NCBI RefSeq assembly: GCF_900102875.1
Contig: NZ_FNGH01000014.1
Location: forward strand, 1-64,000
Length of the DNA stretch: 64,000 nt
From: Franzmannia pantelleriensis
GTDB lineage: Bacteria > Pseudomonadota > Gammaproteobacteria > Pseudomonadales > Halomonadaceae
Reading direction: 5' to 3'
A model generated the notes under the pieces. That model saw only the letters and a list, made by a program, of their open reading frames with translations, made no database searches and was not told where the DNA came from. Each line of letters opens with the position of its first letter. The stretch's first letter is position 1. Of this stretch, positions 20,116 through 31,323 are shown piece after piece. A program made the translations under genes and the position numbers.

Positions 20116-20754
20116 ATGACTATCGGTTTAGTCGGTAAGAAGGCGGGCATGACTCGTGTCTTCACCGAAGACGGTGCCTCTGTGCCCGTAACCGTTATCG
20201 AGGTTGAGCCTAACCGCGTGACTCGCGTCAAGACCGTCGATGTCGACGGCTACAGCGCGGTCCAGGTAACAACCGGTTCCCGCAAGGCCAAGCACCTGAC
20301 CAAAGCGCAAGCTGGACAGTTTGCCAAGGCAGGTACCGAGGCCGGTCGTTCACTGATGGAATTCCGTCTTGCCGAAGGCGACGAAGCTCCGGAAGTGGGT
20401 GGCGAGCTCACCGTATCCCTCTTCGAAGCTGGTCAGATCATCGATGTGACCGGTACCTCCAAGGGCAAGGGTTTCCAGGGCGCCGTCAAGCGCTGGAACT
20501 TCCGCACCCAGGACAACACCCACGGCAACTCCTTGGCCCACCGTGCGCCGGGTTCTATTGGCATGTGCCAGACCCCGGGTCGCGTGTTCAAAGGCAAGAA
20601 GATGGCCGGTCAGATGGGCAACGTCCGCTGCACCGTGCAGAGCCTGGAAGTCGTCCGTGTCGACGCCGAACGCAACCTGCTACTGATCAAGGGTGCCGTA
20701 CCTGGCGCGCCGGGTAGTGATGTCGTCGTGCGCTCTTCCGTCAAAGCTCGCTGA
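20116..20754 (+). CDS. rplC: 50S ribosomal protein L3
   Basis: 212 aa. Early-assembly protein reaching the peptidyl transferase centre. ATG 20116 gives [16 protein letters not shown], has AGGAG at 20104-20108, and fits the family; an in-frame upstream start at 20083 is in the leader. [11 protein letters not shown] and [20 protein letters not shown] are conserved. Confidence 0.97.
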   Translation: MTIGLVGKKAGMTRVFTEDGASVPVTVIEVEPNRVTRVKTVDVDGYSAVQVTTGSRKAKHLTKAQAGQFAKAGTEAGRSLMEFRLAEGDEAPEVGGELTVSLFEAGQIIDVTGTSKGKGFQGAVKRWNFRTQDNTHGNSLAHRAPGSIGMCQTPGRVFKGKKMAGQMGNVRCTVQSLEVVRVDAERNLLLIKGAVPGAPGSDVVVRSSVKAR

Positions 20755-20768
20755 GGGGGTTGGAACCG

Positions 20769-21377
20769 ATGAATTTGAATCTTGCAGGTGCCAGCGCCGG
20801 CACTGTCGAAGTGTCCGATGCGACCTTTGGCAAAGAATTCAACGAAGCACTGGTGCACCAGGTCGTTACCGCCTATTTGGCCGGTGGCCGCCAGGGTACC
20901 CGTGGTCAGAAGAACCGCTCCGACGTGCGCGGCGGTGGCAAGAAGCCATGGCGTCAGAAGGGCACTGGCCGCGCGCGTGCCGGTACCATTCGCTCGCCGC
21001 TGTGGCGTAGCGGTGGTGTGACCTTTGCGGCCCGTCCGCAGGACCACTCGCAGAAGGTCAACCGCAAGATGTACCGCGCGGCCATGCGTTCGATCCTCTC
21101 GGAGCTGGTGCGTCAGGAGCGTCTGGTGGCGATCGAGGAGATCACCGTCGACGCACCCAAGACCAAGCAGCTGGTCGCCAAGCTCGGCGAGCTGGGCCTG
21201 GAAAAGGTGCTGATCGTCACCGAAGAGGTCGATGAGAAGCTCTATCTGGCTGCCCGCAATATCCCCAGCGTGGATGTGGTGGACGTCGCCGCCGCCGACC
21301 CGGTGAGCCTGGTTGCCTTCGACAAGGTGCTGGTCACCGTCTCTGCTCTGCGTAAATTCGAGGAGAAGCTGGCATGA
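20769..21377 (+). CDS. rplD: 50S ribosomal protein L4
   Basis: 202 aa. Lines the exit tunnel; in E. coli it is the S10 operon autoregulator. ATG 20769 (MNLNLAGAS) is preferred over an upstream TTG. The extended loop [21 protein letters not shown] near residues 40-65 is intact. Its stop overlaps rplW by 4 bases. Confidence 0.97.
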   Translation: MNLNLAGASAGTVEVSDATFGKEFNEALVHQVVTAYLAGGRQGTRGQKNRSDVRGGGKKPWRQKGTGRARAGTIRSPLWRSGGVTFAARPQDHSQKVNRKMYRAAMRSILSELVRQERLVAIEEITVDAPKTKQLVAKLGELGLEKVLIVTEEVDEKLYLAARNIPSVDVVDVAAADPVSLVAFDKVLVTVSALRKFEEKLA

Positions 21378-21670
21378 ACCAGGAACGTGTATTCAAGGTT
21401 CTGCTTGGTCCGCACATGACCGAGAAGGCCGCTTTCGCCGCTGAACGCAACCAGTATGTGTTCAAGGTGGCGGACGACGCGACCAAGCCGGAAATCAAGA
21501 AGGCCGTCCAGGCCCTATTCGGCAAGAAGGTCGATCGCGTGCAGGTCCTGAACATGAAGGGCAAGACCAAACGCACCGCACATGGCATCGGCCAGCGCAA
21601 GGGTTACCGCAAGGCGTATGTGACCCTGGCCGCGGGCGAGACGCTCGAAGACTTCTCTGGCGCCGAATAA
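21374..21670 (+). CDS. rplW: 50S ribosomal protein L23
   Basis: 98 aa. At the exit tunnel mouth; docking site for trigger factor and [21 protein letters not shown] and the basic loop [20 protein letters not shown] are typical. ATGA overlap with rplD indicates coupled translation. Confidence 0.98.
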   Translation: MNQERVFKVLLGPHMTEKAAFAAERNQYVFKVADDATKPEIKKAVQALFGKKVDRVQVLNMKGKTKRTAHGIGQRKGYRKAYVTLAAGETLEDFSGAE

Positions 21671-21687
21671 GGGCAGGAGTACGGATC

Positions 21688-22515
21688 ATGGCAGTAGTCA
21701 AGACTAAACCCACTTCCGCCGGTCGTCGTCACGTCGTCAAGATCGTCAACGACGAGGTCTACAAGGGCCGCGCTTACGCGCCGCTGCTTGAGAAGAAGTC
21801 CAAGTCCGGTGGACGTAACAACAACGGTCGCATCACCACCCGTCACGTGGGCGGTGGTCACCGTCAGCACTATCGTCTGGTCGACTTCAAGCGCACCAAG
21901 GATGGCGTTCCCGCCGTCGTTGAGCGTATCGAGTACGATCCGAACCGCAGTGCCCATATTGCACTGCTTAAGTACCTGGACGGCGAGCGCCGCTACGTCA
22001 TCGCGCCCAAGGGCGTGAAGGCTGGCGATACCCTCGAGTCCGGCGTTAACGCAGCCATCAAGCGGGGCAACACCCTGCCGCTGCGTAACATCCCGGTGGG
22101 CTCCACCGTGCACTGCATCGAGCTGAAGCCCGGCAAGGGTGCTCAGATCGCACGCAGCGCCGGTACCAGCGCTCAGCTGGTCGCCCGCGAAGGCAATTAC
22201 GCTTCGCTGCGTCTTCGCTCCGGCGAGATGCGCAAGGTCCTGGCCGAGTGCCGTGCGACCCTGGGTGAAGTGAGCAACTCCGAGCACAGCCTGCGTCAAC
22301 TTGGCAAGGCCGGTGCGAAGCGCTGGAGAGGTGTGCGTCCGACTGTTCGCGGCGTGGCAATGAACCCGGTGGATCACCCGCACGGTGGCGGTGAAGGCCG
22401 CACCAGCGGTGGTCGTCACCCGGTCTCCCCGTGGGGCATCCCCACCAAGGGCCACAAGACCCGCAAGAACAAGCGCACCGACAAGCTTATCGTTCGTCGC
22501 CGCAAGGCCAAGTAA
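21688..22515 (+). CDS. rplB: 50S ribosomal protein L2
   Basis: 275 aa. Core large-subunit protein next to the peptidyl transferase centre. The most conserved stretch, [14 protein letters not shown] (histidine near 229), is intact near the C-terminus; [18 protein letters not shown] is at the N-terminal side. 17 bases after rplW. Confidence 0.98.
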   Translation: MAVVKTKPTSAGRRHVVKIVNDEVYKGRAYAPLLEKKSKSGGRNNNGRITTRHVGGGHRQHYRLVDFKRTKDGVPAVVERIEYDPNRSAHIALLKYLDGERRYVIAPKGVKAGDTLESGVNAAIKRGNTLPLRNIPVGSTVHCIELKPGKGAQIARSAGTSAQLVAREGNYASLRLRSGEMRKVLAECRATLGEVSNSEHSLRQLGKAGAKRWRGVRPTVRGVAMNPVDHPHGGGEGRTSGGRHPVSPWGIPTKGHKTRKNKRTDKLIVRRRKAK

Positions 22516-22537
22516 CACACATTAAGGGGTAACGGCT

Positions 22538-22813
22538 GTGCCACGTTCACTGAAGAAAGGTCCTTTTATCGACCTTCATCTGCTGAAGAAGGTTGAGGCT
22601 GCAGTGGAGAAGAGCGACCGCAAACCGATCAAGACCTGGTCGCGTCGCTCCATGATCCTGCCGAACATGGTGGGCCTCACCATTGCAGTCCATAACGGTC
22701 GCCAACACGTCCCGGTGCATGTCTCCGAGGAAATGGTTGGCCACAAGCTGGGCGAATTCGCTGCCACCCGCACTTATCGCGGTCATGCGGCGGACAAGAA
22801 AGCCAAACGGTAA
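22538..22813 (+). CDS. rpsS: 30S ribosomal protein S19
   Basis: 91 aa, with GTG start 22538 giving [16 protein letters not shown] and AAGGGG upstream. Head protein near the A site finger; [16 protein letters not shown] is conserved. Confidence 0.98.
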   Translation: MPRSLKKGPFIDLHLLKKVEAAVEKSDRKPIKTWSRRSMILPNMVGLTIAVHNGRQHVPVHVSEEMVGHKLGEFAATRTYRGHAADKKAKR

Positions 22814-22831
22814 GCCAGAGAGGATTGAGAG

Positions 22832-23164
22832 ATGGAAGTCACAGCTAAGCTGCGTGGCGCTCGTTTATCCGCCCAGAAGGCCCGTTTGGTGGCTGACCAG
22901 GTGCGCGGTAAACCGGTCGCCGAAGCTATTGACCTGCTGACCTTCTCACCGAAGAAGGCTGCCAAGCTGGTCAAGAAAGTGCTTCAGTCCGCCATCGCGA
23001 ATGCGGAAGAAAATAACGGCATGGACATCGACGAGCTGCGTGTCTCGACCATCTGTGTCGATGAGGGCATGACGCTCAAGCGCATCCAGCCGCGCGCCAA
23101 AGGCCGTGCGGATCGTATCTTGAAGCGCACCTGCCACATCACCGTCAAGGTAGCCGAGAAGTAG
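22832..23164 (+). CDS. rplV: 50S ribosomal protein L22
   Basis: 110 aa. Tunnel constriction protein with the long beta-hairpin ([20 protein letters not shown], ~residues 70-90) that contacts macrolides. AGAGAGGA ribosome site upstream. Followed by rpsC after 11 bases. Confidence 0.98.
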   Translation: MEVTAKLRGARLSAQKARLVADQVRGKPVAEAIDLLTFSPKKAAKLVKKVLQSAIANAEENNGMDIDELRVSTICVDEGMTLKRIQPRAKGRADRILKRTCHITVKVAEK

Positions 23165-23175
23165 GAGTCGACCAG

Positions 23176-23874
23176 ATGGGTCAGAAAGTAAATCCGACAG
23201 GTATTCGGCTGGGTATCGTTAAAGACCATACCTCGGTGTGGTACGCCGAGCGCGGTGCCTATGCCGACAAGCTGAACAACGATCTCGAAGTGCGTCGCTT
23301 CCTCGAGGAGCGTCTGAAGAATGCGTCCGTGAGCCGCATCCACATCGAGCGCCCGGCTAACAACGCCCGCATCACCATTCACACTGCCCGCCCGGGCATC
23401 GTGATTGGCAAGAAGGGTGAAGACGTCGACCGCCTGCGTCGCGACGTTACCCAGATGATGGGTGTGCCGGTGCACGTCAACATCGAAGAGGTCCGCAAGC
23501 CGGAGCTCGACGCCCAGCTCGTCGCGCAGAACATCGCCGGCCAGCTCGAGCGCCGCGTGATGTTCCGTCGCGCCATGAAGCGTTCCGTACAGAACGCCAT
23601 GCGCCTCGGCGCCGGTGGTATCAAGGTGATGCTGTCAGGTCGACTCGGCGGGGCAGAAATCGCCCGTACCGAATGGTACCGCGAAGGTCGCGTGCCGCTG
23701 CACACCCTGCGTGCGGACATCGACTACGCCACCTACGAAGCCAAGACCACCTACGGCATCATCGGTGTCAAGGTCTGGGTCTTCAAGGGTGAAATCCTCG
23801 GGGGCATCGAAGAGGTTCGCGCCAAGGCTAAGCAGCCGACGAACGCGCCCTCCAAGAAGAAAGGTTCCAGGTAA
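23176..23874 (+). CDS. rpsC: 30S ribosomal protein S3
   Basis: 232 aa. mRNA entry-channel protein with helicase role. N-terminal KH domain holds the GXXG loop in [13 protein letters not shown] (~residue 75); the C-terminal domain has [17 protein letters not shown]. The tail is lysine-rich. Confidence 0.98.
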   Translation: MGQKVNPTGIRLGIVKDHTSVWYAERGAYADKLNNDLEVRRFLEERLKNASVSRIHIERPANNARITIHTARPGIVIGKKGEDVDRLRRDVTQMMGVPVHVNIEEVRKPELDAQLVAQNIAGQLERRVMFRRAMKRSVQNAMRLGAGGIKVMLSGRLGGAEIARTEWYREGRVPLHTLRADIDYATYEAKTTYGIIGVKVWVFKGEILGGIEEVRAKAKQPTNAPSKKKGSR

Positions 23875-23889
23875 GGGGAGAGCGAATCG

Positions 23890-24303
23890 ATGTTACAACC
23901 CAAGCGTATGAAATTCCGCAAGATGCAGAAAGGCCGTAACCGTGGCCTGGCGCATCGCGGAAGCAAGGTGAGTTTCGGCGAGTATGGCCTCAAGGCCACC
24001 GGTCGCGGTCGCGTCACCGCCCGCCAGATCGAAGCGGGTCGTCGTGCCATCAGCCGTCACGTCAAGCGTGGCGGCAAGATCTGGATCCGCGTGTTTCCGG
24101 ACAAGCCGATCTCCAAGAAGCCCCTGGAAGTCCGTATGGGTAAGGGGAAGGGCTCGGTTGAGTACTGGGTCGCACAGATCCAGCCAGGCCGTGTCCTGTA
24201 TGAGATCGAAGGCGTTTCTGAAGAGCTGGCACGCGAGGCGTTCAGCCTGGCCGCTCAGAAGTTTCCGGTCTCCACCACCTTTGTGAAACGGACGGTGATG
24301 TGA
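23890..24303 (+). CDS. rplP: 50S ribosomal protein L16
   Basis: 137 aa. Near the A-site tRNA elbow. [19 protein letters not shown] start, then [17 protein letters not shown] and [12 protein letters not shown]. Its stop overlaps the rpmC start by one base (TGATG). Confidence 0.98.
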   Translation: MLQPKRMKFRKMQKGRNRGLAHRGSKVSFGEYGLKATGRGRVTARQIEAGRRAISRHVKRGGKIWIRVFPDKPISKKPLEVRMGKGKGSVEYWVAQIQPGRVLYEIEGVSEELAREAFSLAAQKFPVSTTFVKRTVM

Positions 24304-24494
24304 TGAAAGCCCAGGAAATTCGTGAAAAGTCAGTAGAAGAGCTCAACGAGCAGCTCTTTGAACTCCTCCGCGAGCAGTTCAACCTGCGCATGCAGAAGGC
24401 CACCGGCCAACTGAGCCAGACTCATCTGCTCAAGCAGGTCCGTCGGGATATCGCCCGCGTGAAGACTGTGCTCAACGAGAAGGCAGGTGACTGA
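24303..24494 (+). CDS. rpmC: 50S ribosomal protein L29
   Basis: 63 aa. Two-helix protein near the tunnel exit. ATG 24303 ([15 protein letters not shown]) is used; the frame could start at GTG 24300 but the family begins at this methionine. [16 protein letters not shown] and the terminal [10 protein letters not shown] match. Confidence 0.97.
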   Translation: MKAQEIREKSVEELNEQLFELLREQFNLRMQKATGQLSQTHLLKQVRRDIARVKTVLNEKAGD

Positions 24495-24495
24495 G

Positions 24496-24756
24496 ATGGC
24501 CGAAGAAAAGAAAGCCCGTACGCTCACCGGCAAGGTGGTGAGCGACAAGATGGACAAGTCCATCGTCGTGATGATCGAGCGCCGCGAGCGTCACCCGATC
24601 TATGGTAAGTACATGAAGCGCTCCACCAAGCTGCACGCCCATGACGAGGCGAATCAGGCCAAGGCTGGCGACACCGTTTCCATTCAGGAATCGCGTCCCC
24701 TGTCCAAGAAGAAGGCCTGGACGTTGGTCGAGGTGGTCGAGCAAGCCAAGGGCTGA
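24496..24756 (+). CDS. rpsQ: 30S ribosomal protein S17
   Basis: 86 aa. OB-fold protein binding 16S rRNA helix 11. ATG 24496 ([18 protein letters not shown]) is the family start. [20 protein letters not shown] is conserved. One base after the rpmC stop; last gene of the S10 operon in E. coli order. Confidence 0.97.
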   Translation: MAEEKKARTLTGKVVSDKMDKSIVVMIERRERHPIYGKYMKRSTKLHAHDEANQAKAGDTVSIQESRPLSKKKAWTLVEVVEQAKG

Positions 24757-24810
24757 GCTCGACAAGCGCCTTCGAAACCAGTGCAGTCAGATTAGGTTTG
24801 GAGAAAACCG

Positions 24811-25182
24811 ATGATTCAGACTCAGACAATGCTGGATGTCGCCGACAACAGCGGAGCGCGCCGGGTGCAATGCATCAAGGTGCTGGGCGGTTCACACCGT
24901 CGTTATGCCCGCGTGGGTGATGTCATTAAGGTAACGGTGAAAGAAGCCATTCCGCGGGGCAAGGTCAAGAAAGGCCAGGTCCTCAAGGCAGTGGTCGTTC
25001 GCACCCGTAGTGGCGTCCGTCGTCCCGACGGTTCGCTGATCCGCTTCGATGGAAATGCGGCGGTTCTGTTGAACAACACCAACGAGCAGCCGATCGGTAC
25101 CCGTATTTTCGGTCCGGTCACTCGTGAGCTTCGTAACGAGAAGTTCATGAAGATCATTTCCTTGGCGCCTGAAGTGCTGTAA
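24811..25182 (+). CDS. rplN: 50S ribosomal protein L14
   Basis: 123 aa. Forms intersubunit bridges with 16S rRNA helix 14. [35 protein letters not shown] and LFGPVTREL-like [10 protein letters not shown] are conserved. First gene of the spc set, 54 bases after rpsQ; no separate promoter is clear. Confidence 0.98.
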   Translation: MIQTQTMLDVADNSGARRVQCIKVLGGSHRRYARVGDVIKVTVKEAIPRGKVKKGQVLKAVVVRTRSGVRRPDGSLIRFDGNAAVLLNNTNEQPIGTRIFGPVTRELRNEKFMKIISLAPEVL

Positions 25183-25196
25183 GGAGCGAGGCGGAT

Positions 25197-25511
25197 ATGC
25201 AAAAGATCAAACGTGATGATGAAGTCATCGTCATCGCCGGCAAGGACAAGGGCAAGCGCGGCACCGTTAAGCGGGTTCTCGAAAACCGCTTCGTGGTGTC
25301 CGGTGTGAACATGATCAAGCGTCACACCAAGCCCAATCCCATGGCGGGCAATCAGGGCGGTATCGTCGAGCGCGAGGCTCCGATTCACGCGTCCAACGTA
25401 GCCATCTTCAATTCGGAGACCGGTAAGGCGGATCGCGTCGGCTTCCAGGTGAAGGAAGACGGTACCAAGGTACGTATCTACAAGTCGACGCAGACGCAGA
25501 TCGACGCCTAA
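25197..25511 (+). CDS. rplX: 50S ribosomal protein L24
   Basis: 104 aa. Assembly initiator with an N-terminal KOW motif ([19 protein letters not shown]). [13 protein letters not shown] and [18 protein letters not shown] are typical. Shine-Dalgarno AAGGAG upstream. Confidence 0.98.
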   Translation: MQKIKRDDEVIVIAGKDKGKRGTVKRVLENRFVVSGVNMIKRHTKPNPMAGNQGGIVEREAPIHASNVAIFNSETGKADRVGFQVKEDGTKVRIYKSTQTQIDA

Positions 25512-25529
25512 CGCGAGTCGGGTAGCACA

Positions 25530-26069
25530 ATGGCGAACTTGAAAGAACGTTATCAGAACGAGGTGGCAGCTCAACTCAAAGAGCAGTTCAGCTACGCCAA
25601 CGTTATGCAGATACCCCGGATCACCAAGGTGACTCTGAACATGGGTATCGGCGAAGCGACCAGCGATAAAAAGCTGATCGAAAATGCCATCGCCGACCTG
25701 GAGAAGCTCTCCGGTCAGAAGCCGATGGTGACCAAGGCACGCAAGTCCATCGCGGGCTTCAAGGTGCGTGAAGGCTGGCCCATTGGTATCAAGGTCACAC
25801 TGCGCAGTGCGCGTATGTGGGACTTCCTGGACCGCCTGGTGAATATCGCGATCCCCCGCGTACGTGACTTCCGTGGTCTCAACCCGAAGTCCTTCGACGG
25901 TCGTGGCAATTACTCGATGGGGGTGCGTGAGCAGATCATCTTCCCGGAGATCGAATATGATAAGATCGATCGGATCCGTGGTCTGGACGTCACCATCACC
26001 ACCACTGCCAACACCGATGAAGAAGGTCGTGCGCTGCTGAGCGCGCTGAACTTCCCGTTCAAGAAATAA
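25530..26069 (+). CDS. rplE: 50S ribosomal protein L5
   Basis: 179 aa. Binds 5S rRNA and contacts P-site tRNA. Conserved [36 protein letters not shown] (the P-site loop) and [11 protein letters not shown]. In E. coli the mRNA around its start is the S8 target of spc regulation. Confidence 0.98.
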   Translation: MANLKERYQNEVAAQLKEQFSYANVMQIPRITKVTLNMGIGEATSDKKLIENAIADLEKLSGQKPMVTKARKSIAGFKVREGWPIGIKVTLRSARMWDFLDRLVNIAIPRVRDFRGLNPKSFDGRGNYSMGVREQIIFPEIEYDKIDRIRGLDVTITTTANTDEEGRALLSALNFPFKK

Positions 26070-26079
26070 GGGTGGGATC

Positions 26080-26385
26080 ATGGCAAAGAAAAGCATGGTA
26101 GAGCGTGAGCTCAAGCGTACCAAGCTGGTCGCGAAGTACGCTGCCAAGCGTGCCGAGCTCAAGGCCATCATTAACGACGTGAACGCTTCCGACGAAGAGC
26201 GCTTCGACGCGCAGCTCAAGCTGCAGCAGCTGCCGCGCGACTCTAGCCCGGTTCGTCAGCGCAACCGCTGCCGCATCACCGGCCGTCCGCACGGTTTCTA
26301 CAACAAGTTCGGTCTCGGCCGCAACAAGCTGCGTGAAGCCGCCATGCGTGGCGATGTCCCTGGACTCAAGAAGTCCAGCTGGTAA
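26080..26385 (+). CDS. rpsN: 30S ribosomal protein S14 (zinc-independent form)
   Basis: 101 aa. Head protein. Only one cysteine (in [14 protein letters not shown]) is present, so it is the long zinc-free form rather than the short four-cysteine one. [12 protein letters not shown] and PGLKKSSW ends are typical. Confidence 0.98.
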   Translation: MAKKSMVERELKRTKLVAKYAAKRAELKAIINDVNASDEERFDAQLKLQQLPRDSSPVRQRNRCRITGRPHGFYNKFGLGRNKLREAAMRGDVPGLKKSSW

Positions 26386-26416
26386 CGCCACGTAGAATCA
26401 TCAGGAGCGCAACGTA

Positions 26417-26809
26417 ATGAGCATGCAAGATACGCTGGCGGATATGTTCACTCGTATCCGCAATGCGCAGATGGCCACCAAGGAGACGGTCACCATGCCG
26501 TCCTCCAAGCTGAAGGTCGAGGTGGCCCGCGTATTGAAGGAAGAGGGCTACATCAACGACTTCGCCGTCGCTGAAGGTACCAAGCCCGAGCTGACCGTGA
26601 CCCTCAAGTACTTCGAGGGTAAGGCCGTCATCGAAAACATTCAGCGGGTGTCAAAGCCTTCCCTGCGCCAGTACAAGGGCAAGGACGCACTGCCGAAAGT
26701 CGCCGATGGCCTGGGTGTCGCGATCGTTTCCACCTCTAATGGCGTGATGACCGATCGTGCGGCTCGTCAGGCTGGTGTCGGTGGCGAAGTCATCTGCACC
26801 GTATTCTAG
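26417..26809 (+). CDS. rpsH: 30S ribosomal protein S8
   Basis: 130 aa. Primary 16S rRNA binder and spc operon autoregulator in E. coli. AGGAG at 26402-26406 supports ATG 26417 ([16 protein letters not shown]). The C-terminal [21 protein letters not shown] is conserved. Confidence 0.98.
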   Translation: MSMQDTLADMFTRIRNAQMATKETVTMPSSKLKVEVARVLKEEGYINDFAVAEGTKPELTVTLKYFEGKAVIENIQRVSKPSLRQYKGKDALPKVADGLGVAIVSTSNGVMTDRAARQAGVGGEVICTVF

Positions 26810-26818
26810 GAGTTTGGA

Positions 26819-27349
26819 ATGTCCCGCGTAGCCAAATATCCGGTTAAATTGCCTAGCGGCGTCGAGGTCAAGCTCGACGGCGATCAGCTGTCCGTCAAGG
26901 GCGCTCAGGGCACGTTGTCCATGACCGTTCATGGAGACGTGGCTCTCGGCCAGGAAGAGGGTCAGCTGACCTTCGCGCCGAGCGAGTCTGCCAAAAGCTG
27001 GGCGATGGCCGGCACTACCCGTGCACTGGTCCAGAACATGGTCACCGGTGTAAGCGAGGGCTTTACCAAGTCCCTCGAGATCAATGGCGTCGGCTATCGT
27101 GCCCAGGCAAGTGGCAAGACGCTCAACCTGACACTCGGCTTCTCCCACCCGGTCGAATATACGCTGCCGGAAGGTGTCTCTGCGGAAACCCCGAAGAACA
27201 CCGTGATCGTGCTGAAAAGCGCGAACAAGCAGCAGCTCGGCCAGGTTGCCGCGGAAATCCGCGCCTTCCGTCCGCCCGAGCCCTACAAGGGCAAAGGTAT
27301 CCGGTACGGCGACGAGCAGGTCCGCCGCAAAGAAGCCAAGAAGAAGTAA
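26819..27349 (+). CDS. rplF: 50S ribosomal protein L6
   Basis: 176 aa. Two-domain protein near the sarcin-ricin loop. [17 protein letters not shown] start; [20 protein letters not shown] and [11 protein letters not shown] near the end are conserved. Confidence 0.98.
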   Translation: MSRVAKYPVKLPSGVEVKLDGDQLSVKGAQGTLSMTVHGDVALGQEEGQLTFAPSESAKSWAMAGTTRALVQNMVTGVSEGFTKSLEINGVGYRAQASGKTLNLTLGFSHPVEYTLPEGVSAETPKNTVIVLKSANKQQLGQVAAEIRAFRPPEPYKGKGIRYGDEQVRRKEAKKK

Positions 27350-27358
27350 GGCAGGGTT

Positions 27359-27709
27359 ATGAACGCGAAGAAAGAATCTCGTCTCCGTCGTGCCCGCCGC
27401 GCTCGCGCCAAGATTCGCGAGCTGGGCGTGTTCCGCCTGTGCGTAAACCGTACCCCTCGCCACATCTATGCGCAGATTATCTCGCCGGATGGTGGCAAGG
27501 TCCTGGCCAGCGCGTCGACGCTGGACAAGGCCCTGCGCGAGGGTGCGACCGGTAACTCAGACGCTGCCTCCAAGGTCGGTGCACTGATTGCCGAGCGCGC
27601 TAAGGAAGCGGGCATCACTCAGGTTGCCTTCGACCGGGCTGGTTTCAAGTACCACGGTCGTGTCAAGGCCCTGGCCGACGCCGCTCGTGAAGGCGGCCTG
27701 GAATTTTAA
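27359..27709 (+). CDS. rplR: 50S ribosomal protein L18
   Basis: 116 aa. 5S rRNA-binding protein. Basic N-terminus ([18 protein letters not shown]), then [13 protein letters not shown] and the C-terminal [24 protein letters not shown]. Confidence 0.98.
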   Translation: MNAKKESRLRRARRARAKIRELGVFRLCVNRTPRHIYAQIISPDGGKVLASASTLDKALREGATGNSDAASKVGALIAERAKEAGITQVAFDRAGFKYHGRVKALADAAREGGLEF

Positions 27710-27721
27710 AGGGTTTTTACG

Positions 27722-28222
27722 ATGGCGAAGAACGAACAGAACAACGGTGATCTGCAAGAGAAGCTCGTGCAGGTCAACCGTGTCGCCAAGGTGGTCAAGG
27801 GTGGCCGTATCTTCGGTTTCACCGCACTGACCGTCGTTGGCGATGGCAATGGTCGTGTCGGCTTCGGTCGTGGCAAGGCGCGTGAAGTGCCGGTTGCGAT
27901 CCAGAAGGCCATGGACCAGGCGCGCCGCAACATGATCAAGGTCAGCCTCAGCGGCCATACGCTGCAGTATCCGGTGAAGGCCCGTCACGGGGCTTCCAAG
28001 GTGTACATGCAGCCGGCCTCAGAGGGTACCGGGATCATCGCTGGCGGTGCCATGCGCTCCGTGCTCGAGCTGGCTGGCGTCCACGACGTCCTGGCCAAGT
28101 GCTACGGATCCACCAACCCGGTGAATGTGGTGCGCGCGACCATTAACGGTCTCGCCTCCATGCAGTCTCCGGACGACATCGCCGCCAAGCGCGGCCTGTC
28201 TGTCGAAGCGATCACGGGGTAA
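27722..28222 (+). CDS. rpsE: 30S ribosomal protein S5
   Basis: 166 aa. Accuracy protein; N-terminal dsRNA-binding fold with the spectinomycin loop region [12 protein letters not shown], then [18 protein letters not shown] and the C-terminal [12 protein letters not shown]. Confidence 0.98.
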   Translation: MAKNEQNNGDLQEKLVQVNRVAKVVKGGRIFGFTALTVVGDGNGRVGFGRGKAREVPVAIQKAMDQARRNMIKVSLSGHTLQYPVKARHGASKVYMQPASEGTGIIAGGAMRSVLELAGVHDVLAKCYGSTNPVNVVRATINGLASMQSPDDIAAKRGLSVEAITG

Positions 28223-28228
28223 GACACC

Positions 28229-28411
28229 ATGGCAGCAACACTCAAGGTTACCCAGATCCGTAGTTCCATCGGCATCCTGCCCAAGCACAAGGCCACCATG
28301 AAAGGCCTCGGGCTGCGCCGTATTGGTCACTCGGTTGAACTGGAAGACACCCCTGCCGTACGCGGCATGATCCACAAGGTTAATTACCTTGTGCGCGTTG
28401 AGGGAGAGTAA
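28229..28411 (+). CDS. rpmD: 50S ribosomal protein L30
   Basis: 60 aa. Small large-subunit protein. [19 protein letters not shown] and [20 protein letters not shown] fit the family. It begins 6 bases after rpsE, and rplO starts 3 bases after its stop. Confidence 0.98.
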   Translation: MAATLKVTQIRSSIGILPKHKATMKGLGLRRIGHSVELEDTPAVRGMIHKVNYLVRVEGE

Positions 28412-28414
28412 TCC

Positions 28415-28849
28415 ATGAAACTCAATAGCCTGAGCCCGGCACCGGGCTCCAAGCACGCCGAGAAGCGCGTCGGTCGTGGCATCGGCTCCGGTCTGGGCAA
28501 GACCGGTGGCCGTGGCCACAAGGGCCAGAAGTCGCGCAGCGGTGGCTCGGTCAAGCCCGGTTTCGAGGGCGGCCAGATGCCGCTGCAGCGGCGTCTGCCC
28601 AAGTTCGGCTTCACCTCCATGAAGTCGCTGGTGTCCGAGGAAGTGCGCCTGGCCGAACTGGCCAGGGTCGCGGGTGATGAGGTCACCCTGCAGTCCCTCA
28701 AGGATGCCAACGTGCTCAAGGACGCCACGCAGCATGCGAAGGTGATCCTCTCCGGCGAACTGAACAAGGCGGTTACCGTCCGCGGCATCAAGGTCACCAA
28801 GGGTGCCCGTGCCGCGATCGAAGCCGCCGGTGGCAAGGTAGAGGACTAA
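28415..28849 (+). CDS. rplO: 50S ribosomal protein L15
   Basis: 144 aa. Late-assembly protein with a glycine/basic N-terminal extension ([19 protein letters not shown]). [18 protein letters not shown] is conserved. Its stop abuts the secY ATG directly. Confidence 0.98.
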   Translation: MKLNSLSPAPGSKHAEKRVGRGIGSGLGKTGGRGHKGQKSRSGGSVKPGFEGGQMPLQRRLPKFGFTSMKSLVSEEVRLAELARVAGDEVTLQSLKDANVLKDATQHAKVILSGELNKAVTVRGIKVTKGARAAIEAAGGKVED

Positions 28850-30181
28850 ATGGCTAAGTCAGGAAACATGCCGGCGATGGGCAGCGGTCTGGGTGAACTG
28901 TGGGCGCGTTTGCGCTTCGTGCTCCTCGCCATCGTGGTGTACCGGATCGGTGCCCACATCCCCGTGCCCGGTATCAATCCTGACCAGCTTGCTGCCTTGT
29001 TCAGGGAGCAGCAGGGCACCATCCTGGGCATGTTCAACATGTTCTCGGGTGGCGCCCTGGAGCGCATGAGTATCTTCGCCCTCGGCATCATGCCGTACAT
29101 CTCGGCGTCGATCATCATGCAGCTGCTGACTGCGGTCTCGCCCCATCTTGAGCAGCTCAAGAAGGAAGGCGAAGCCGGTCGTCGCAAGATCAGCCAGTAC
29201 ACGCGCTACGGTACGGTGTTGTTGGCCTTCATCCAGGCGGTCGGCATGTCCGTCGGCCTGGCGGGGCAAGGCATCGCTTATACCGCTGACTTCAGCTTCT
29301 ATTTCACGGCGGTGACGACCTTCGTCGCTGGCGCCGTGTTCATGATGTGGCTGGGGGAGCAGATCACCGAGAAGGGCATCGGCAACGGTATTTCGCTGCT
29401 GATCTTTGCCGGGATCGTTGCAGGCCTGCCGGGCGCTGTGGGTCAGGCGTTCGAGCTGGCTCGCAATGAGGGTGCCTGGAATGTCCTGCCGCTGCTGGCG
29501 TTGACGGTACTGGGTGTCGCCACCGTGGCATTCGTGGTGTTCATCGAGCGCGGCCAGCGCCGCATCACGGTGAACTATCCGCGACGCCAGGTGGGTAACA
29601 AGATGTATGCAGGTCAGAGCAGCTATTTGCCGCTGAAGGTCAACATGGCGGGTGTTATCCCGGCGATCTTCGCGTCGAGCATCCTGCTGTTCCCCGCCTC
29701 GCTCGGCCAGTGGGTAAGTGCCGGTGAGGGCATGGACTGGCTGCAGACGGCATCACTGGCTCTCGGGCCAGGACAGCCGCTTTACATCTTGCTTTTCGGC
29801 GCGGCGGTGATATTCTTCTGCTTCTTTTACACAGCGCTGGTCTTCAACCCCAAGGATGTCGCTGACAACCTCAAGAAGTCAGGGGCCTTCCTGCCGGGCA
29901 TACGCCCTGGCGAGCAGACCGCTCGCTATGTCGACAAGGTCATGACCCGTCTGACCCTGTTTGGTGCCTTGTACATCACTGCGGTTTCCCTGATGCCCCA
30001 GTTCCTGATCGTGGCCTGGAACGTGCCGTTCTTCTTCGGCGGTACCTCGCTTCTGATCGTGGTCGTGGTCATCATGGACTTCATGGCCCAGGTGCAGTCG
30101 CATCTCATGTCGCACCAGTATGAGTCGGTGATGAAGAAGTCCAACCTGAAAGGCTACGGTAGCGGCGGCATCATGCGCTGA
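28850..30181 (+). CDS. secY: Preprotein translocase subunit SecY
   Basis: 443 aa. Ten-helix channel of the Sec translocon in the inner membrane. Plug and pore residues follow [46 protein letters not shown] and the C-terminal cytosolic motif [13 protein letters not shown] are present. Start codon follows the rplO stop without a gap. Confidence 0.98.
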   Translation: MAKSGNMPAMGSGLGELWARLRFVLLAIVVYRIGAHIPVPGINPDQLAALFREQQGTILGMFNMFSGGALERMSIFALGIMPYISASIIMQLLTAVSPHLEQLKKEGEAGRRKISQYTRYGTVLLAFIQAVGMSVGLAGQGIAYTADFSFYFTAVTTFVAGAVFMMWLGEQITEKGIGNGISLLIFAGIVAGLPGAVGQAFELARNEGAWNVLPLLALTVLGVATVAFVVFIERGQRRITVNYPRRQVGNKMYAGQSSYLPLKVNMAGVIPAIFASSILLFPASLGQWVSAGEGMDWLQTASLALGPGQPLYILLFGAAVIFFCFFYTALVFNPKDVADNLKKSGAFLPGIRPGEQTARYVDKVMTRLTLFGALYITAVSLMPQFLIVAWNVPFFFGGTSLLIVVVVIMDFMAQVQSHLMSHQYESVMKKSNLKGYGSGGIMR

Positions 30182-30209
30182 GGCGCGCCGTTGCGATTTG
30201 GAGAGAACG

Positions 30210-30323
30210 ATGAAAGTTCGAGCTTCCGTAAAGAAAATGTGCCGTAACTGCAAGATCATTCGACGCAATGGCGCCGTGCGCGTTATCTGCATCGAACCGC
30301 GGCACAAGCAGCGCCAGGGTTGA
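30210..30323 (+). CDS. rpmJ: 50S ribosomal protein L36 (zinc-binding form)
   Basis: 37 aa, [20 protein letters not shown]... ending HKQRQG. The zinc ligands C11, C14, C27 and H32 are all present, so this is the zinc-binding (C+) type. GGAGAG lies 8 bases upstream. It sits between secY and rpsM as in E. coli. Confidence 0.97.
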   Translation: MKVRASVKKMCRNCKIIRRNGAVRVICIEPRHKQRQG

Positions 30324-30528
30324 TCCCTGGCCTGTGATTCAACCGGGTGCCGGCATGCCCCTTGCCCTCTGGGAGGGAAAGGGGTATGCTGTTGCGCCTT
30401 TTGTAGATGATTAATCGAGCAAGCCGCTCAGAAAACGCCGATTGAATCGGCGAGCGGAGTGAAGCGCGATACAGCGATTCGCCCGCGCAGCCATTCAAGC
30501 GGTTTTTCGCAAACTTCGGAGTAAGCTG
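30324..30528 (+). promoter_or_regulatory. rpmJ-rpsM leader with hairpins (spc/alpha boundary)
   Basis: 205 noncoding bases. A large hairpin (30353-30389: GCATGCCCCTT with AAGGGGTATGC, inner CCCTC/GAGGG) is followed by TTGCGCCTTTTG, a possible weak terminator. A second nested structure pairs CCGCTC 30424-30429 with GAGCGG 30452-30457 around CGCCGATT/AATCGGCG. In E. coli S4 represses the alpha operon through a pseudoknot just before rpsM; a similar role here is inference. Confidence 0.55.
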
Positions 30529-30885
30529 ATGGCCCGTATTGCAGGCGTCAATATCCCGGACAACAAGCATGCGGCGATCTCGCTGACCTATATCTTCGGG
30601 ATTGGCCGCACTCGCGCAGAGGAAGTCTGTGCAGCAGCCGGTATTGCGCCGACCACCAAGATCCAGGCCCTGTCCAATGAAGAACTGGACACCCTGCGTT
30701 CTGAAGTCGGCAAGTACACCGTAGAAGGTGACCTTCGTCGTGATGTGACGCTGAATATCAAGCGTCTCATGGACTTGGGTTGCTACCGTGGTCTGCGTCA
30801 TCGTCGTGGTCTTCCGCTGCGTGGTCAGCGTACCAAGACCAATGCGCGTACCCGCAAGGGCCCGCGCAAGCCGATCCGCAAATAA
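30529..30885 (+). CDS. rpsM: 30S ribosomal protein S13
   Basis: 118 aa. Head protein forming bridges to L5. [39 protein letters not shown] and the basic tail KGPRKPIRK are typical. Start of the alpha operon. Confidence 0.98.
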   Translation: MARIAGVNIPDNKHAAISLTYIFGIGRTRAEEVCAAAGIAPTTKIQALSNEELDTLRSEVGKYTVEGDLRRDVTLNIKRLMDLGCYRGLRHRRGLPLRGQRTKTNARTRKGPRKPIRK

Positions 30886-30924
30886 CACGCATGTTCTGGC
30901 GTTAAGACAGGAAGAAACATCAAC

Positions 30925-31311
30925 ATGGCTAACCCGCGTAGTAACCGTAAAAAGGTGAAAAAGCAGGTAGTGGATGCGGTTGCCCACATCCATGCCTCTT
31001 TTAACAACACGATCGTGACGATCACAGACCGCCAGGGCAACGCTCTGTCATGGGCGACTGCCGGTGGTTCGGGTTTTCGTGGTTCTCGCAAGAGCACCCC
31101 GTTCGCTGCTCAAGTGGCAAGCGAACGTGCAGCGACTGCTGCAGCCGAGTATGGTGTGAAAAACGTCGACGTGCTGGTCAAGGGCCCCGGTCCCGGCCGT
31201 GAATCCGCCGTGCGCGCGCTCAACGCCGCCGGTTTCCGCGTGCAAAGCATCACCGACGCGACGCCCGTTCCCCACAACGGCTGCCGTCCGCCGAAGAAAC
31301 GCCGCGTTTAA
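30925..31311 (+). CDS. rpsK: 30S ribosomal protein S11
   Basis: 128 aa. Platform protein near E-site m[39 protein letters not shown] and the C-terminal [16 protein letters not shown] are conserved. Confidence 0.98.
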   Translation: MANPRSNRKKVKKQVVDAVAHIHASFNNTIVTITDRQGNALSWATAGGSGFRGSRKSTPFAAQVASERAATAAAEYGVKNVDVLVKGPGPGRESAVRALNAAGFRVQSITDATPVPHNGCRPPKKRRV

Positions 31312-31323
31312 GGAGACAGATTC